From assembly GCF_014637795.1 (NCBI RefSeq), contig NZ_BMFD01000010.1, forward strand, positions 1 through 64,000: a DNA stretch of 64,000 nt, given 5' to 3'. Below the pieces are notes generated by a model. It searched no databases. It worked only from the letters and a program-made list of their open reading frames with translations, and was not told the origin of the DNA. A program made the translations under genes and the position numbers. Of the stretch, positions 36,511-44,758 are shown in pieces; within the stretch, counting starts at the first letter, position 1, and every line of letters starts with the position of its first letter. Origin of the DNA: Belliella aquatica (lineage in GTDB: Bacteria > Bacteroidota > Bacteroidia > Cytophagales > Cyclobacteriaceae).

Positions 36511-38517
36511 ATGAATAGAGATATTACCGCTACCACACCAGTGACTTTTGAAAGGAAAGGATACAGTGATGAAACCTTACTAAAACTCTACAAATCCTTG
36601 TTAGTCCCGAGAAAAATTGAGGAAAAAATGTTAATTCTTCTTAGACAAGGGAAAATATCAAAATGGTTTAGTGGTTGGGGGCAGGAAGCAATTTCCATTG
36701 GAGCTGTCAATGCGTTGGAAAAAGACGAGTTCATTCTCCCTATGCATAGGAATTTAGGGATTTTCACAGGAAGAGATATTCCTTTAGAAAAGCTATTTGC
36801 GCAGTTTCAGGGTAAAAGATCAGGTTTCACGAAAGGTCGTGATCGTTCCTTTCACTTTGGAAGTAGGGAGCATCATATTGTGGGGATGATTTCGCATTTA
36901 GGGCCACAGTTGGCCATTGCTGATGGAATCGGCTTGGCACATAAATTATCCAAAGAAGAAAAAGTCACCCTTGTCTTCACAGGAGATGGAGCAAGTTCGG
37001 AGGGAGATTTTCATGAAGGTTTGAATGTAGCTGCTGTTTGGAAACTTCCTGTAATTTTCGTTGTAGAGCACAATGGCTATGGGTTAAGCACACCAAGTGA
37101 AGAGCAATTTGCTTTCCGCTATTTCACTGAAAAAGGTCCTGGCTATGGCATGGAGACGATAAGAGTAGATGGCAACAATGTGATTGAAATGTACGATTGC
37201 ATCAAAAATCTAGCAGAAGATATCAGAAAAAACCCAAGACCTGTTCTCGTAGAAGCCATCACTTTTAGAATGCGAGGACATGAGGAAGCTTCGGGAACCA
37301 AGTATGTTCCCAAAGAACTGATGGAAACCTGGTCGCTCAAAGATCCTGTTGATAATTACGAGAAGTTTTTGTTGGAATCAGATGTATTAAGTTCAGAAGA
37401 AAAAGAAAAGATCCATGCTAAAATCAAATCAGCGATCAACCAAGGATTAGATATTGCTTTTGCAGAAGAAGCTGCAAAACCCAATACTAAGGAAGAAATA
37501 GCTGATTTATTTTTCCCATTTAAACAAAATGCTATCGCTCCCAAAACTGATCAAAAATCCGAAAAGCGATTTATTGATGCGATTTCAGATGCACTAAGTC
37601 AGTCCATGGAAAGGTATCCCAATTTGATCTTGATGGGACAGGATATTGGAGAATATGGAGGAGCTTTCAAGATCACCGATGGCTTTAAGTCCAAATTCGG
37701 TGCAGATCGAGTTCGCAACACACCACTTTGCGAAAGTGCAATCATCGGTGCAGGCTTAGGCCTTTCCATCAAAGGTTACAAGGCCATGGTTGAGATGCAA
37801 TTTGCGGATTTTGTCTCTGTGGGATTCAATCAGATTGTGAACAATCTTGCCAAAATCCACTACCGCTGGGGACAAAATGCCGACGTAGTCGTTCGTATGC
37901 CAACAGGTGCGGGAGTTGCGGCAGGCCCATTTCATTCCCAATCCAATGAAGCATGGTTTTTCCATACACCGGGATTGAAAATCGTCTATCCTTCCAACCC
38001 TTACGATGCCAAAGGATTGCTCAATGCAGCATTGGAAGATCCGAATCCATACTTATATTTTGAGCATAAAGCACTTTATCGCTCCTTGACAGCGGAAATC
38101 CCTGATGATTATTACACAGTGGAAGTGGGGAAAGCAAATCTTGTAGCAGTAGGCCACGAGCTTTCCATCATCACTTACGGCATGGGAGTACATTGGGCGA
38201 AAACTGCTGTATTAGAAATGGGAATTGATGCAGATATTCTGGATTTGAGGACATTACTTCCTTGGGATGAAGAAGCTGTCAAAGCGACTGTTCAAAAGAC
38301 GGGAAAAGTAATTTTCCTTCAAGAAGATTGTCTGACTGGTGGTATTGGAGGGGAGATTTGTGCCTGGATTTCTGAACATTGCTTCGAGTTGCTCGATGCT
38401 CCTGTGATGCGCGAAGGAAGTTTGGATACTCCTGTTCCATTTGCACCTAATTTGGAGAAAAACTTTCTTCCTCTAGAGAGATTTAAAGAGAAGCTATTGA
38501 AGCTAAGAAACTATTGA
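36511..38517 (+). CDS. Fused E1 alpha/beta 2-oxoacid dehydrogenase (branched-chain or pyruvate type)
   Basis: 668 aa. Residues about 25-330 are the alpha-type thiamine diphosphate domain with GDGASSEGDFHEGLNVAAVW...NGYGLSTP, the GDG-N ThDP motif. Residues about 345-668 are the beta-type transketolase half (MGQDIGEYGGAFKITDGF, PLCESAIIGAGLG) with a C-terminal transketolase_C domain (DLRTLLPWDEEAV). It decarboxylates a 2-oxoacid and transfers the acyl group to a lipoyl E2. Fused E1 proteins of this type are common in Bacteroidota; E2 and E3 are not in the window. The substrate is probably branched-chain 2-oxoacids, by family habit only. Confidence 0.92.
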   Translation: MNRDITATTPVTFERKGYSDETLLKLYKSLLVPRKIEEKMLILLRQGKISKWFSGWGQEAISIGAVNALEKDEFILPMHRNLGIFTGRDIPLEKLFAQFQGKRSGFTKGRDRSFHFGSREHHIVGMISHLGPQLAIADGIGLAHKLSKEEKVTLVFTGDGASSEGDFHEGLNVAAVWKLPVIFVVEHNGYGLSTPSEEQFAFRYFTEKGPGYGMETIRVDGNNVIEMYDCIKNLAEDIRKNPRPVLVEAITFRMRGHEEASGTKYVPKELMETWSLKDPVDNYEKFLLESDVLSSEEKEKIHAKIKSAINQGLDIAFAEEAAKPNTKEEIADLFFPFKQNAIAPKTDQKSEKRFIDAISDALSQSMERYPNLILMGQDIGEYGGAFKITDGFKSKFGADRVRNTPLCESAIIGAGLGLSIKGYKAMVEMQFADFVSVGFNQIVNNLAKIHYRWGQNADVVVRMPTGAGVAAGPFHSQSNEAWFFHTPGLKIVYPSNPYDAKGLLNAALEDPNPYLYFEHKALYRSLTAEIPDDYYTVEVGKANLVAVGHELSIITYGMGVHWAKTAVLEMGIDADILDLRTLLPWDEEAVKATVQKTGKVIFLQEDCLTGGIGGEICAWISEHCFELLDAPVMREGSLDTPVPFAPNLEKNFLPLERFKEKLLKLRNY

Positions 38518-38534
38518 TATAAAGATCAACAGTA

Positions 38535-38576
38535 AAGATTATGTGATTAGAACCTAAATTTTAATCACATAATCTT
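38535..38576. terminator. 15-bp perfect palindrome between E1 and ftsY
   Basis: AAGATTATGTGATTA (38535-38549) and TAATCACATAATCTT (38562-38576) with a 12-base loop, between convergent genes. It is GC-poor and has no long T-tract, so it is a weak terminator or possibly a protein-binding site. Confidence 0.5.
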
Positions 38577-38593
38577 ACAAAAATTGAGAGACT

Positions 38594-39553
38594 TTATTTT
38601 TTCTTTTTAAACAATGAATCAACAAATTCCTTTCTGTTAAAAACCTGAAGGTCAGTCATCTTTTCGCCTACACCAATGTACTTTACTGGTATTTTAAATT
38701 GATCTGAAATACCAATTACAACACCTCCTTTAGCGGTACCATCAAGCTTGGTGATTGCCAATGCATTGATATCCGTAGCTTTAGTAAATTCTTTAGCTTG
38801 TAAAAAGGCATTTTGGCCCGTCGAACCATCAAGCACAAGGAGAATCTCGTGGGGAGCATCATCGATAAACTTTTGCATCACCTTTTTAATTTTGGTAAGC
38901 TCATTCATCAAGTTTATTTTAGTGTGCAACCTACCAGCAGTATCTACTATTACAACATCAGCATTCATTTCCACAGCTTTCTTCACCGTATCAAAGGCAA
39001 CAGATGCAGGATCGGTATTCATACCATGTGAAATCACAGGGACATCTACTCTTTTTCCCCAAAGAATCAATTGATCTACAGCAGCAGCCCTAAAAGTATC
39101 AGCAGCACCGAGCACCACTGATTTCCCAGCTTGCTTAAATTGATGAGCCAATTTCCCAATAGTTGTTGTCTTACCTACTCCGTTAACACCGACTACCATA
39201 ATCACGTAGGGCTTTTTATCGGCTGGAAGATCAAAATCTGCTAAATCTACACTTTGATTTTCTTCTAATAAACCAATCACCTCTTGTCTGAGAATGAGAT
39301 CCAACTCGGCAGTATTGATATATTTATCTCGGGAGACTCGTTCTTCTATTCTTCTTATGATCTTAATAGTAGTGTCTACCCCTACATCCGAAGTAATCAG
39401 AATCTCTTCGAGTTCATCTAGAATTTCTTCATCGACTTTAGATTTACCAACAACGGCCTTACCGAGTTTTGAAAAAATATTTTCACTAGATTTTTGAAGC
39501 CCTTGGTCAAGACTTTCCTTTTTCTCTTTGGAGAAAAATCCGAAAATTCCCAT
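38594..39553 (-). CDS. ftsY: Signal recognition particle receptor FtsY
   Basis: 319 aa, NG domains only; the long acidic A region of E. coli FtsY is absent, as usual in Bacteroidota. GTPase motifs are GVNGVGKTTTIGKL (P-loop), DTAGRLHTKINLMNEL, TKLDGTAKGG and the closing GVGEKMTDLQVFN. It docks SRP-ribosome complexes at the membrane. It follows DUF4295 in the conserved rpmB-rpmG-DUF4295-ftsY order, but a terminator hairpin lies between them. Confidence 0.97.
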   Translation of the reverse strand: MGIFGFFSKEKKESLDQGLQKSSENIFSKLGKAVVGKSKVDEEILDELEEILITSDVGVDTTIKIIRRIEERVSRDKYINTAELDLILRQEVIGLLEENQSVDLADFDLPADKKPYVIMVVGVNGVGKTTTIGKLAHQFKQAGKSVVLGAADTFRAAAVDQLILWGKRVDVPVISHGMNTDPASVAFDTVKKAVEMNADVVIVDTAGRLHTKINLMNELTKIKKVMQKFIDDAPHEILLVLDGSTGQNAFLQAKEFTKATDINALAITKLDGTAKGGVVIGISDQFKIPVKYIGVGEKMTDLQVFNRKEFVDSLFKKKK

Positions 39554-39583
39554 AATTTTTACAATTTGATCCCGAATATAATA

Positions 39584-39620
39584 AAAAAGTCCCTCTTGAG
39601 TCTTACTCAGAGGGACTTTA
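39584..39620 (-). terminator. Terminator/attenuator between DUF4295 and ftsY
   Basis: AAAGTCCCTCTTGAG pairs with CTCAGAGGGACTTT around a short loop, with a T-run on the minus strand. It ends 31 bases before the ftsY ATG, which is on the same strand, so ftsY depends on readthrough or on a promoter that I cannot see. Confidence 0.75.
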
Positions 39621-39643
39621 TGTTTGCATCGAAGTGCAAAATA

Positions 39644-39796
39644 TTATTTATTCAATGTATCCTGTACCATAGTGGTTGGAACCATTTCTTCTCTGAAGGT
39701 GTAAGCACCAGTTTTTTCAGACTTAACAGCCTTGATAACTTTAGCGTAAGTTACACCACCTTCTTTCTTTAGGGTTGCTACTACTTTCTTAGCCAT
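39644..39796 (-). CDS. DUF4295 small basic protein
   Basis: 50 aa: MAKKVVATLKKEGGVTYAKV opening and an ending VQDTLNK. This is the DUF4295 family, found next to rpmB-rpmG in nearly all Bacteroidota. The basic composition suggests a ribosome- or RNA-associated role, which is unproven. It lies 42 bases after rpmG on the same strand. Confidence 0.93.
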   Translation of the reverse strand: MAKKVVATLKKEGGVTYAKVIKAVKSEKTGAYTFREEMVPTTMVQDTLNK

Positions 39797-39838
39797 ATCT
39801 TTGAGGTTTATATAATGTCTTTCGACAGTATGCCTTGA

Positions 39839-40021
39839 TTATTTAATTTCTTTGTGAACCGTTACTTTCTTCAAGATAGGGTTGAATTTTTTCAATTCCA
39901 ATCTCTCAGTTGTATTCTTACGGTTTTTTGTTGTGATGTATCTTGAAGTACCTGGAACACCAGAAGCCTTATGCTCTGTACATTCCATAATCACTTGTAC
40001 TCTGTTACCTTTCTTAGCCAT
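39839..40021 (-). CDS. rpmG: 50S ribosomal protein L33
   Basis: 60 aa. [18 protein letters not shown] opening and [16 protein letters not shown] core. Only one cysteine remains (ECTEHK), so it is the C-minus, non-zinc form. It lies 31 bases after rpmB on the same strand, the usual order. Confidence 0.97.
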   Translation of the reverse strand: MAKKGNRVQVIMECTEHKASGVPGTSRYITTKNRKNTTERLELKKFNPILKKVTVHKEIK

Positions 40022-40052
40022 AGCTCTGATTCTTTATAAAGAGTAATTCTAA

Positions 40053-40295
40053 TTATTTAATGATAATGAAACCTTCGTTCTGAGCTTTTTTCAAAACTGA
40101 GCTGATACCATTTTTATTAATGGTTCTCAAAGCCTTTGAACAAACTTTCAAAGTGATCCAAGCATCTTCCTCAGGCACATAGAATGATTTCTTATGCAAG
40201 TTTGGAAGGAATTTACGCTTGGTCTTGTTGTTCGCGTGCGATACATTGTTACCTACTTGAGGTCTTTTACCGGTGATGTCACAAACTCTTGCCAT
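40053..40295 (-). CDS. rpmB: 50S ribosomal protein L28
   Basis: 80 aa. [33 protein letters not shown] is the standard L28 N-terminus, with the [19 protein letters not shown]-terminal half. First gene of the rpmB-rpmG-DUF4295 operon. Confidence 0.98.
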   Translation of the reverse strand: MARVCDITGKRPQVGNNVSHANNKTKRKFLPNLHKKSFYVPEEDAWITLKVCSKALRTINKNGISSVLKKAQNEGFIIIK

Positions 40296-40568
40296 GATAT
40301 ATGATCGTATTATTTAAGACGTTTTTATAATTGAGTCTGCAAATATCGGAGTTTTTGGTGAATTACCAAAAGACCTCAACAAAATAATTCCGTAAAGTTT
40401 TAAAAATGTGGGGGATTCGGGTAGATAAGAGATATGAGACGTAAGATGAGAGACTGTACAAATTGATAGTTTAGAAAATAGATGCTAGAGTTGAGAACAT
40501 TCAGGAGATGAAACACCTCTTTAGCAGGAAAACTTTTATGGTAGTGATGTAAGCTAACTTTAAAATTT
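40296..40568. other. Gene-free spacer upstream of rpmB with an A/G-rich repeat string
   Basis: 273 bases. GATAAGAGATATGAGACGTA with AGATGAGAGAC (40424-40454) is the reverse of the pyrimidine-rich TCTTATATC strings at 46722-46756, 46838-46880 and 57769-57799. The promoter for rpmB must lie near 40296-40350; GCAAATATC at about 40340 is one base off a -7 box. Confidence 0.35.
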
Positions 40569-40736
40569 TTAACCTTTCAGTTCATCTTTGTATGGACAAT
40601 GCTTGCAGCCACTATTACAACAATACCCTCTTCTAAGGTGATATTGTGCCGTGAAGACCATCAAACCATTTGAATTTATATAATAATCTCCAGGAATCAG
40701 CTTCATTGGTTCTGTCGGCTTCTTTTTTGAATTCAT
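40569..40736 (-). CDS. DUF5522 small cysteine-rich protein
   Basis: 55 aa, start ATG at 40736. MKLIPGDYYINSNGLMVFTA is followed by the family core YHLRRGYCCNSGCKHCPYK, with Cys residues spaced C-C-x3-C-x2-C-P-Y. This is the DUF5522 group, a short protein with a probable metal site, seen as a stand-alone gene in Bacteroidota. It is often found near ornithine aminotransferase or other enzymes, but the role is unknown. It diverges from rocD. Confidence 0.85.
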   Translation of the reverse strand: MNSKKKPTEPMKLIPGDYYINSNGLMVFTAQYHLRRGYCCNSGCKHCPYKDELKG

Positions 40737-40759
40737 TCTATATCCTCTCTTGCTTTTAC

Positions 40760-40767
40760 TATATTTG
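40760..40767 (+). promoter_or_regulatory. -7 box TATATTTG of rocD
   Basis: Exact TANNTTTG, 63 bases before the preferred ATG at 40830. No TTTG element at 19 bases upstream. Confidence 0.4.
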
Positions 40768-40829
40768 TGTGATTACAGTTTAATGTGCACTCCGCATTAA
40801 ACTTAATACAAAGTAAAATTACAAATATT

Positions 40830-42104
40830 ATGATGGAAACAATAAACTCAAGCAAACAAGCCATTGAATTGGAAGATAAATATGGTGCGCATAATTACCA
40901 TCCGCTACCTGTAGTCCTTGCCAAAGGTGAAGGTGTATTTCTTTGGGATGTGGAAGGTAAAAAATACTTTGACTTTCTATCAGCCTATTCTGCTGTCAAC
41001 CAGGGTCACTGCCACCCAAGAATCAAAGATGCTTTGATTGAACAAGCTGGAACTCTTACATTGACTTCCAGAGCTTTTTTCAACGATGTGCTTGGTCCAT
41101 TTGAAAAGTATATTACTTCATACTTTGGGTTTGACAAGGTTCTGCCTATGAATACTGGTGCTGAAGGAGTAGAAACTGCCCTGAAAATCGCAAGAAAATG
41201 GGGTTACGAGAAAAAAGGCGTTGCTGAGAATGAAGCAGTGATCATAGTTGCGGAGAATAACTTTCATGGTAGAACGACTACAATCATCTCATTCTCCAAT
41301 GATGAGAATGCTAGAAAAAACTTCGGCCCATACACACCAGGATTTGTCAAAATTCCTTACGACGATATCTCAGCCTTAGAAAAAGCATTGGAAGATAAAA
41401 ATGTAGTGGCTTTTCTTGTAGAACCCATCCAAGGTGAGGCCGGTGTGTTTACGCCTGCTGATGATTATGTTAGAAAAGCTGCTGAAGCTTGTAAGGCTAA
41501 GAATGTTCTTTTCATCGCAGATGAAATCCAAACTGGAATTGCAAGAACAGGTTCTTTACTTGCAGTCTGTGGAAATTGTACCTGTGAAGCGCATTGTGAG
41601 AAACAAGAAACTTACACACAACCTGACATGCTGATTTTAGGAAAAGCAATTTCTGGTGGATTCTATCCTGTTTCAGCAGTGCTCGCCAATGATGATATCA
41701 TGAATGTAATTAAGCCCGGGCAACATGGTTCTACTTTTGGAGGAAATCCACTAGGGGCGAAAGTTGCAATGGCTGCATTGGAAGTAGTGAGAGACGAAAA
41801 CTTAGCTGTGAATGCTAGAAAACTTGGAAATATCTTCCGAGAAAGAATGCAAATACTTGTAGATAAGCATAACATTTTGAAATTAGTAAGAGGAAAAGGC
41901 CTACTCAACGCAGTAGTTGTCAACGATTCTGAAGAAAGCTCTACCGCTTGGGATATGTGTGTAGCCTTGAAAGACAATGGTCTCTTAGCCAAACCAACAC
42001 ATGGTAACATCATCCGCTTTGCTCCACCTTTAGTCATGACTGAGGATCAATTGCACGAGTGCTGTGATATTATCGAGAGGGTTGTTAAGCAATTTGATAA
42101 TTGA
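40830..42104 (+). CDS. rocD: Ornithine aminotransferase
   Basis: 424 aa from ATG 40830 (MMETINSSKQAIELEDKYG); a GTG at 40785 would add an odd extension. It is a class III PLP aminotransferase: NTGAEGVETALKIARKWG, FHGRTT, FIADEIQTGIARTG, and the PLP lysine Lys272 in ILGKAISGGFYPVSAVLAN. It converts ornithine and 2-oxoglutarate to glutamate semialdehyde and glutamate. Just before the PLP lysine is a cysteine cluster Cys247-x2-Cys250-x-Cys252-x3-Cys256 (CGNCTCEAHC) that ordinary ornithine aminotransferases do not have. A terminator follows at 42174-42216. Confidence 0.94.
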   Translation: MMETINSSKQAIELEDKYGAHNYHPLPVVLAKGEGVFLWDVEGKKYFDFLSAYSAVNQGHCHPRIKDALIEQAGTLTLTSRAFFNDVLGPFEKYITSYFGFDKVLPMNTGAEGVETALKIARKWGYEKKGVAENEAVIIVAENNFHGRTTTIISFSNDENARKNFGPYTPGFVKIPYDDISALEKALEDKNVVAFLVEPIQGEAGVFTPADDYVRKAAEACKAKNVLFIADEIQTGIARTGSLLAVCGNCTCEAHCEKQETYTQPDMLILGKAISGGFYPVSAVLANDDIMNVIKPGQHGSTFGGNPLGAKVAMAALEVVRDENLAVNARKLGNIFRERMQILVDKHNILKLVRGKGLLNAVVVNDSEESSTAWDMCVALKDNGLLAKPTHGNIIRFAPPLVMTEDQLHECCDIIERVVKQFDN

Positions 42105-42173
42105 ATTATCACTTCGTCGCAATAGAGTAGAAAGGTTGAAATAACATCGAAATATCTTAGAGATAATTTGAAA

Positions 42174-42216
42174 GGGAATGTTTATGGAATTTAAATCCAT
42201 AGCATTCCTTTTTTTA
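42174..42216 (+). terminator. Terminator of rocD
   Basis: GGAATG(T)TTATGGA pairs with TCCATA(G)CATTCC around ATTTAAA, then seven T. Confidence 0.85.
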
Positions 42217-42314
42217 ATGGTTTAATTTCTTGGATTGAAATTTTTCAAAAGCTTGCCCTTCATTTATAATACTTGATGGCACTTGTATTCAAAAACCTTA
42301 ATACAATAACATCC

Positions 42315-42345
42315 TGTGACATTCCAATTGTAAGCTTTACCTTTG
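42315..42345 (+). promoter_or_regulatory. Promoter of the HAD hydrolase gene
   Basis: TGTG (42315-42318, one mismatch to TTTG), 19 bases, then TACCTTTG (42338-42345). The TTG of the longest frame lies inside this -7 box, so the true start is the ATG at 42376 with a leader of about 25 nt. Confidence 0.65.
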
Positions 42346-42375
42346 CCCGTAAATAATAACAAAACCTATTTCCCT

Positions 42376-43026
42376 ATGCTAAAAGCAATTATTTTCGATA
42401 TGGACGGAGTGATCTGCCATACAAATCCATTTCATTCCATGGCATTCAAGTCATTTTTTGCGAAAAGAAATATGCACCCCACAGAAGATGAATTTGTCAA
42501 ACACATGTATGGCAAAAGTAACTCATATATCATGAGCCACTTCTTTGAGCGACAAATCGAAGGTGAAGAACTCTTGAGACTTGAAAACGAGAAAGAGAGC
42601 TTGTTCAGAGAAATCTATGTTGATAAAGTCGACCCTATCGCAGGCTACATGCAATTCCTAGAGAGCATTAAATCCAACAAACTACTTACTGGAGTCGCAA
42701 CATCAGCACCTTTAGCAAACTTGGAAATGATAGCTAGCAAACTTAACCTATTAGACAAAATGGAGTCTACATTAGCAAGTGAGCATGTCAGCAAACATAA
42801 ACCGGACCCCGAAGTCTATTTGAAATCCGCCGATAATCTCAAGGTTTCTCCAAAAAACTGCCTTGTCTTTGAAGACTCTTTTTCTGGAGTTTCAGCTGCT
42901 TTGAATGCAGGTATGAAGGTAGTCGGAGTACTCTCTTCACACACCAAAGAAGAACTGCCTCCTTGTGATTTGTACATTGATGATTATAAAAACCTCAAAC
43001 TAGAGACAGTATTAAGACTATTTTAG
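42376..43026 (+). CDS. HAD-superfamily phosphatase (beta-phosphoglucomutase-like)
   Basis: 216 aa from MLKAIIFDMDGVICHTNPFH. Motif I is DMDGV (nucleophile Asp and acid/base Asp), motif II is ATSAP, the lysine is in KHKPDPEVYL, and motif IV is VFEDSFSGVSAALNAGMKVVGV. The helical cap domain is at about 15-80. It is probably a sugar-phosphate phosphatase or mutase in the cytosol; substrate not determinable. Confidence 0.92.
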   Translation: MLKAIIFDMDGVICHTNPFHSMAFKSFFAKRNMHPTEDEFVKHMYGKSNSYIMSHFFERQIEGEELLRLENEKESLFREIYVDKVDPIAGYMQFLESIKSNKLLTGVATSAPLANLEMIASKLNLLDKMESTLASEHVSKHKPDPEVYLKSADNLKVSPKNCLVFEDSFSGVSAALNAGMKVVGVLSSHTKEELPPCDLYIDDYKNLKLETVLRLF

Positions 43027-43042
43027 TCTAAGCTTGACACTC

Positions 43043-43087
43043 TACGCTGTCTAAATGTTATGAAACATTTGACAGCGTTTATTTTTT
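43043..43087 (+). terminator. Terminator of the HAD gene
   Basis: ACGCTGTC and AAATGTT pair with AACATTT and GACAGCGT around a short loop, followed by TTTATTTTTT. Confidence 0.88.
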
Positions 43088-43192
43088 GAGTTTTGTAGAT
43101 CCTTCTTCTTTGAAGTAAGTGTCTTTATGAAATTTTTCAAATCAAATCGTATATTAAAAACAAATAGATTGATCATCAGAAACGATTTTGGG

Positions 43193-43238
43193 CTTAACAA
43201 TTTTTTGCCCTAAACTTAACATTCCAATTTTCTTAACA
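43193..43238 (+). promoter_or_regulatory. Three TTAACA direct repeats upstream of the O/P porin
   Basis: CTTAACA occurs at 43193-43199, 43215-43221 and 43232-43238. The first two are 22 bases (two helical turns) apart. TTAACA repeats in 11-base phase are the known PhoP-box form of Firmicutes. Upstream of a Porin O/P gene this may be a phosphate-response operator, but it lies about 200 bases before the start codon and the phasing of the third repeat is off. Confidence 0.3.
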
Positions 43239-43307
43239 ATTCGATAATGATGAAAAAAAGTCTAATATTACTTTTTCGATTGATTTATAATGATTTGAAT
43301 AAAGTAT

Positions 43308-43387
43308 GGAGCTAATAACATTTTTTGAAGCTTGCTCTACATAACAAATAATTAATCTCTACATCATCATAAAGAAATATTAGCTCC
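43308..43387 (+). promoter_or_regulatory. Long-range inverted repeat next to the O/P porin promoter
   Basis: GGAGCTAATA (43308-43317) and TATTAGCTCC (43378-43387) are perfect 10-bp arms 60 bases apart, directly followed by CACCTTTG (43389-43396), a -7 box with one mismatch. They could be two half-sites for a looping regulator or a single stem in DNA. Confidence 0.4.
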
Positions 43388-43437
43388 TCACCTTTGTGGC
43401 GCTGTACAATACTTCTTATTTAAAAATACTTTCCGGT

Positions 43438-44649
43438 ATGCGAATCAAAATCGCTATGGCTATCGTCTTAGGATTGATAGTCTTCTCCAAGGATGTTTTT
43501 GCAAGGGACATCCAAAGAGATTCTACCGCAGTGGAAGAGGTCCTAGCCCCTTTGAAAAAAGGTTGGTTTGAAACTATTCAATTGCGTGGCTATGCCCAGT
43601 TGCGGTATAACAGATTATTTGAAACCAACCCCAACTTATCATGTGATCAATGTGACAAGTCATGGGGTGACAATGGGGGATTTTTCTTTCGTCGAATTAG
43701 ACTTATCTTTTTTGGTCAAATCCATGAAAGAGTTTATTTCTATATCCAGCCAGATTTAGCTTCCGGAGGAAATAATTTTGCTCAAATCCGAGATGCTTAT
43801 TTTGATCTTGGCCTTGATGCAAAACAAGAATTCAGATTAAGAATTGGACAAAGTAAAGTTCCTTTTGGCTTCGAAAACCTGCAATCTAGTCAAAATAGAA
43901 TCCCACTTGACAGACATGATGGCCTTAACTCCGCAGTCGCCAATGAACGTGATATTGGAGTAATGTTTTACTACGCACCAACTGTAGCAAGAGAACGGTT
44001 CCGCCATTTGGTATCCTCAGGACTTAAAGGGTCAGGAGACTACGGGGTCTTTGGATTAGGCCTGTACAATGGGCAAACCGCAAACCAGCCAGATAAGAAC
44101 AATTCCCTACATGTTGTCTCCAGGTTAACTTATCCTTTTGAATTACCATCAGGCCAAATCATCGAAACCTCACTTCAAGGATACACTGGGAAGTTTGTCA
44201 TAAACAGAAATCCGCAAACAGATTTTGATCAAACAGAATTCAGGGAATTTCGATACGGCCCAAGTTTCATTCTCTACCCCCAACCTTTTGGTATTCAAGC
44301 TGAATTCAATTGGGGAAGAGGTCCTGAATATGACCCAGAAACAAATACCGTAAATGATGCACCCTTGGAAGGCGGCTACGTTTTAGCTTCATATTTCCTT
44401 AAAAAAGGCGGAGATGTATTTATCCCATTCACCAGATATCACTACTACAAAGGTGGCAAGAAACATGAATTAGATGCGACCAAACATCGCGTAAAAGAAC
44501 TTGAAATTGGTGTAGAATGGCAACCACATAGAAACTTTGAATTGGTAGCTATGTACACCATATCGGATAGAACATTTGAGAATTCTCTTAACCCTAATAA
44601 CAGGCAAAACGGCTCCTTGCTGAGGTTACAAGCACAAGTCAATTTCTAA
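43438..44649 (+). CDS. Porin O/P family (phosphate-selective-type) outer membrane protein
   Basis: 403 aa from ATG 43438 (MRIKIAMAIVLGLIVFSKDVFAR, a signal peptide); a GTG at 43396 lies at the end of the -7-like box. The mature protein opens with LRGYAQLRYNRL, then RRIRLIFFGQIHERVYFYIQPD, FAQIRDAYFDLGL and RIGQSKVPFGFENLQSSQNR, the Porin_O_P family pattern, with long amphipathic strands to the C-terminal LRLQAQVNF. It is expected to form an outer membrane channel for anions or polyphosphate. Substrate not certain. Confidence 0.9.
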   Translation: MRIKIAMAIVLGLIVFSKDVFARDIQRDSTAVEEVLAPLKKGWFETIQLRGYAQLRYNRLFETNPNLSCDQCDKSWGDNGGFFFRRIRLIFFGQIHERVYFYIQPDLASGGNNFAQIRDAYFDLGLDAKQEFRLRIGQSKVPFGFENLQSSQNRIPLDRHDGLNSAVANERDIGVMFYYAPTVARERFRHLVSSGLKGSGDYGVFGLGLYNGQTANQPDKNNSLHVVSRLTYPFELPSGQIIETSLQGYTGKFVINRNPQTDFDQTEFREFRYGPSFILYPQPFGIQAEFNWGRGPEYDPETNTVNDAPLEGGYVLASYFLKKGGDVFIPFTRYHYYKGGKKHELDATKHRVKELEIGVEWQPHRNFELVAMYTISDRTFENSLNPNNRQNGSLLRLQAQVNF

Positions 44650-44677
44650 GAAATTAAGTTTAGTATATTTATCTATT

Positions 44678-44709
44678 AAAGCAAGCGGTTGTATCGCTTG
44701 CTTTTTTTT
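44678..44709 (+). terminator. Terminator of the O/P porin
   Basis: AAGCAAGCG pairs with CGCTTGCTT around GTTGTAT, then eight T. The predicted TTG start of the longest thioredoxin frame lies in this T-run, which argues against it. Confidence 0.9.
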
Positions 44710-44758
44710 GTTTTTTAAACTAAAGATTATATATTTAAAAACACTTAACACACACACT

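Noticed and set aside
42343-42375. Upstream TTG start for the HAD gene
   Set aside because: The TTG lies inside a perfect -7 box with a TTTG-like element 19 bases upstream; the family N-terminus starts at the ATG at 42376.
43396-43437. GTG start for the O/P porin
   Set aside because: It abuts the -7-like box and would put extra residues in front of a clean signal peptide.
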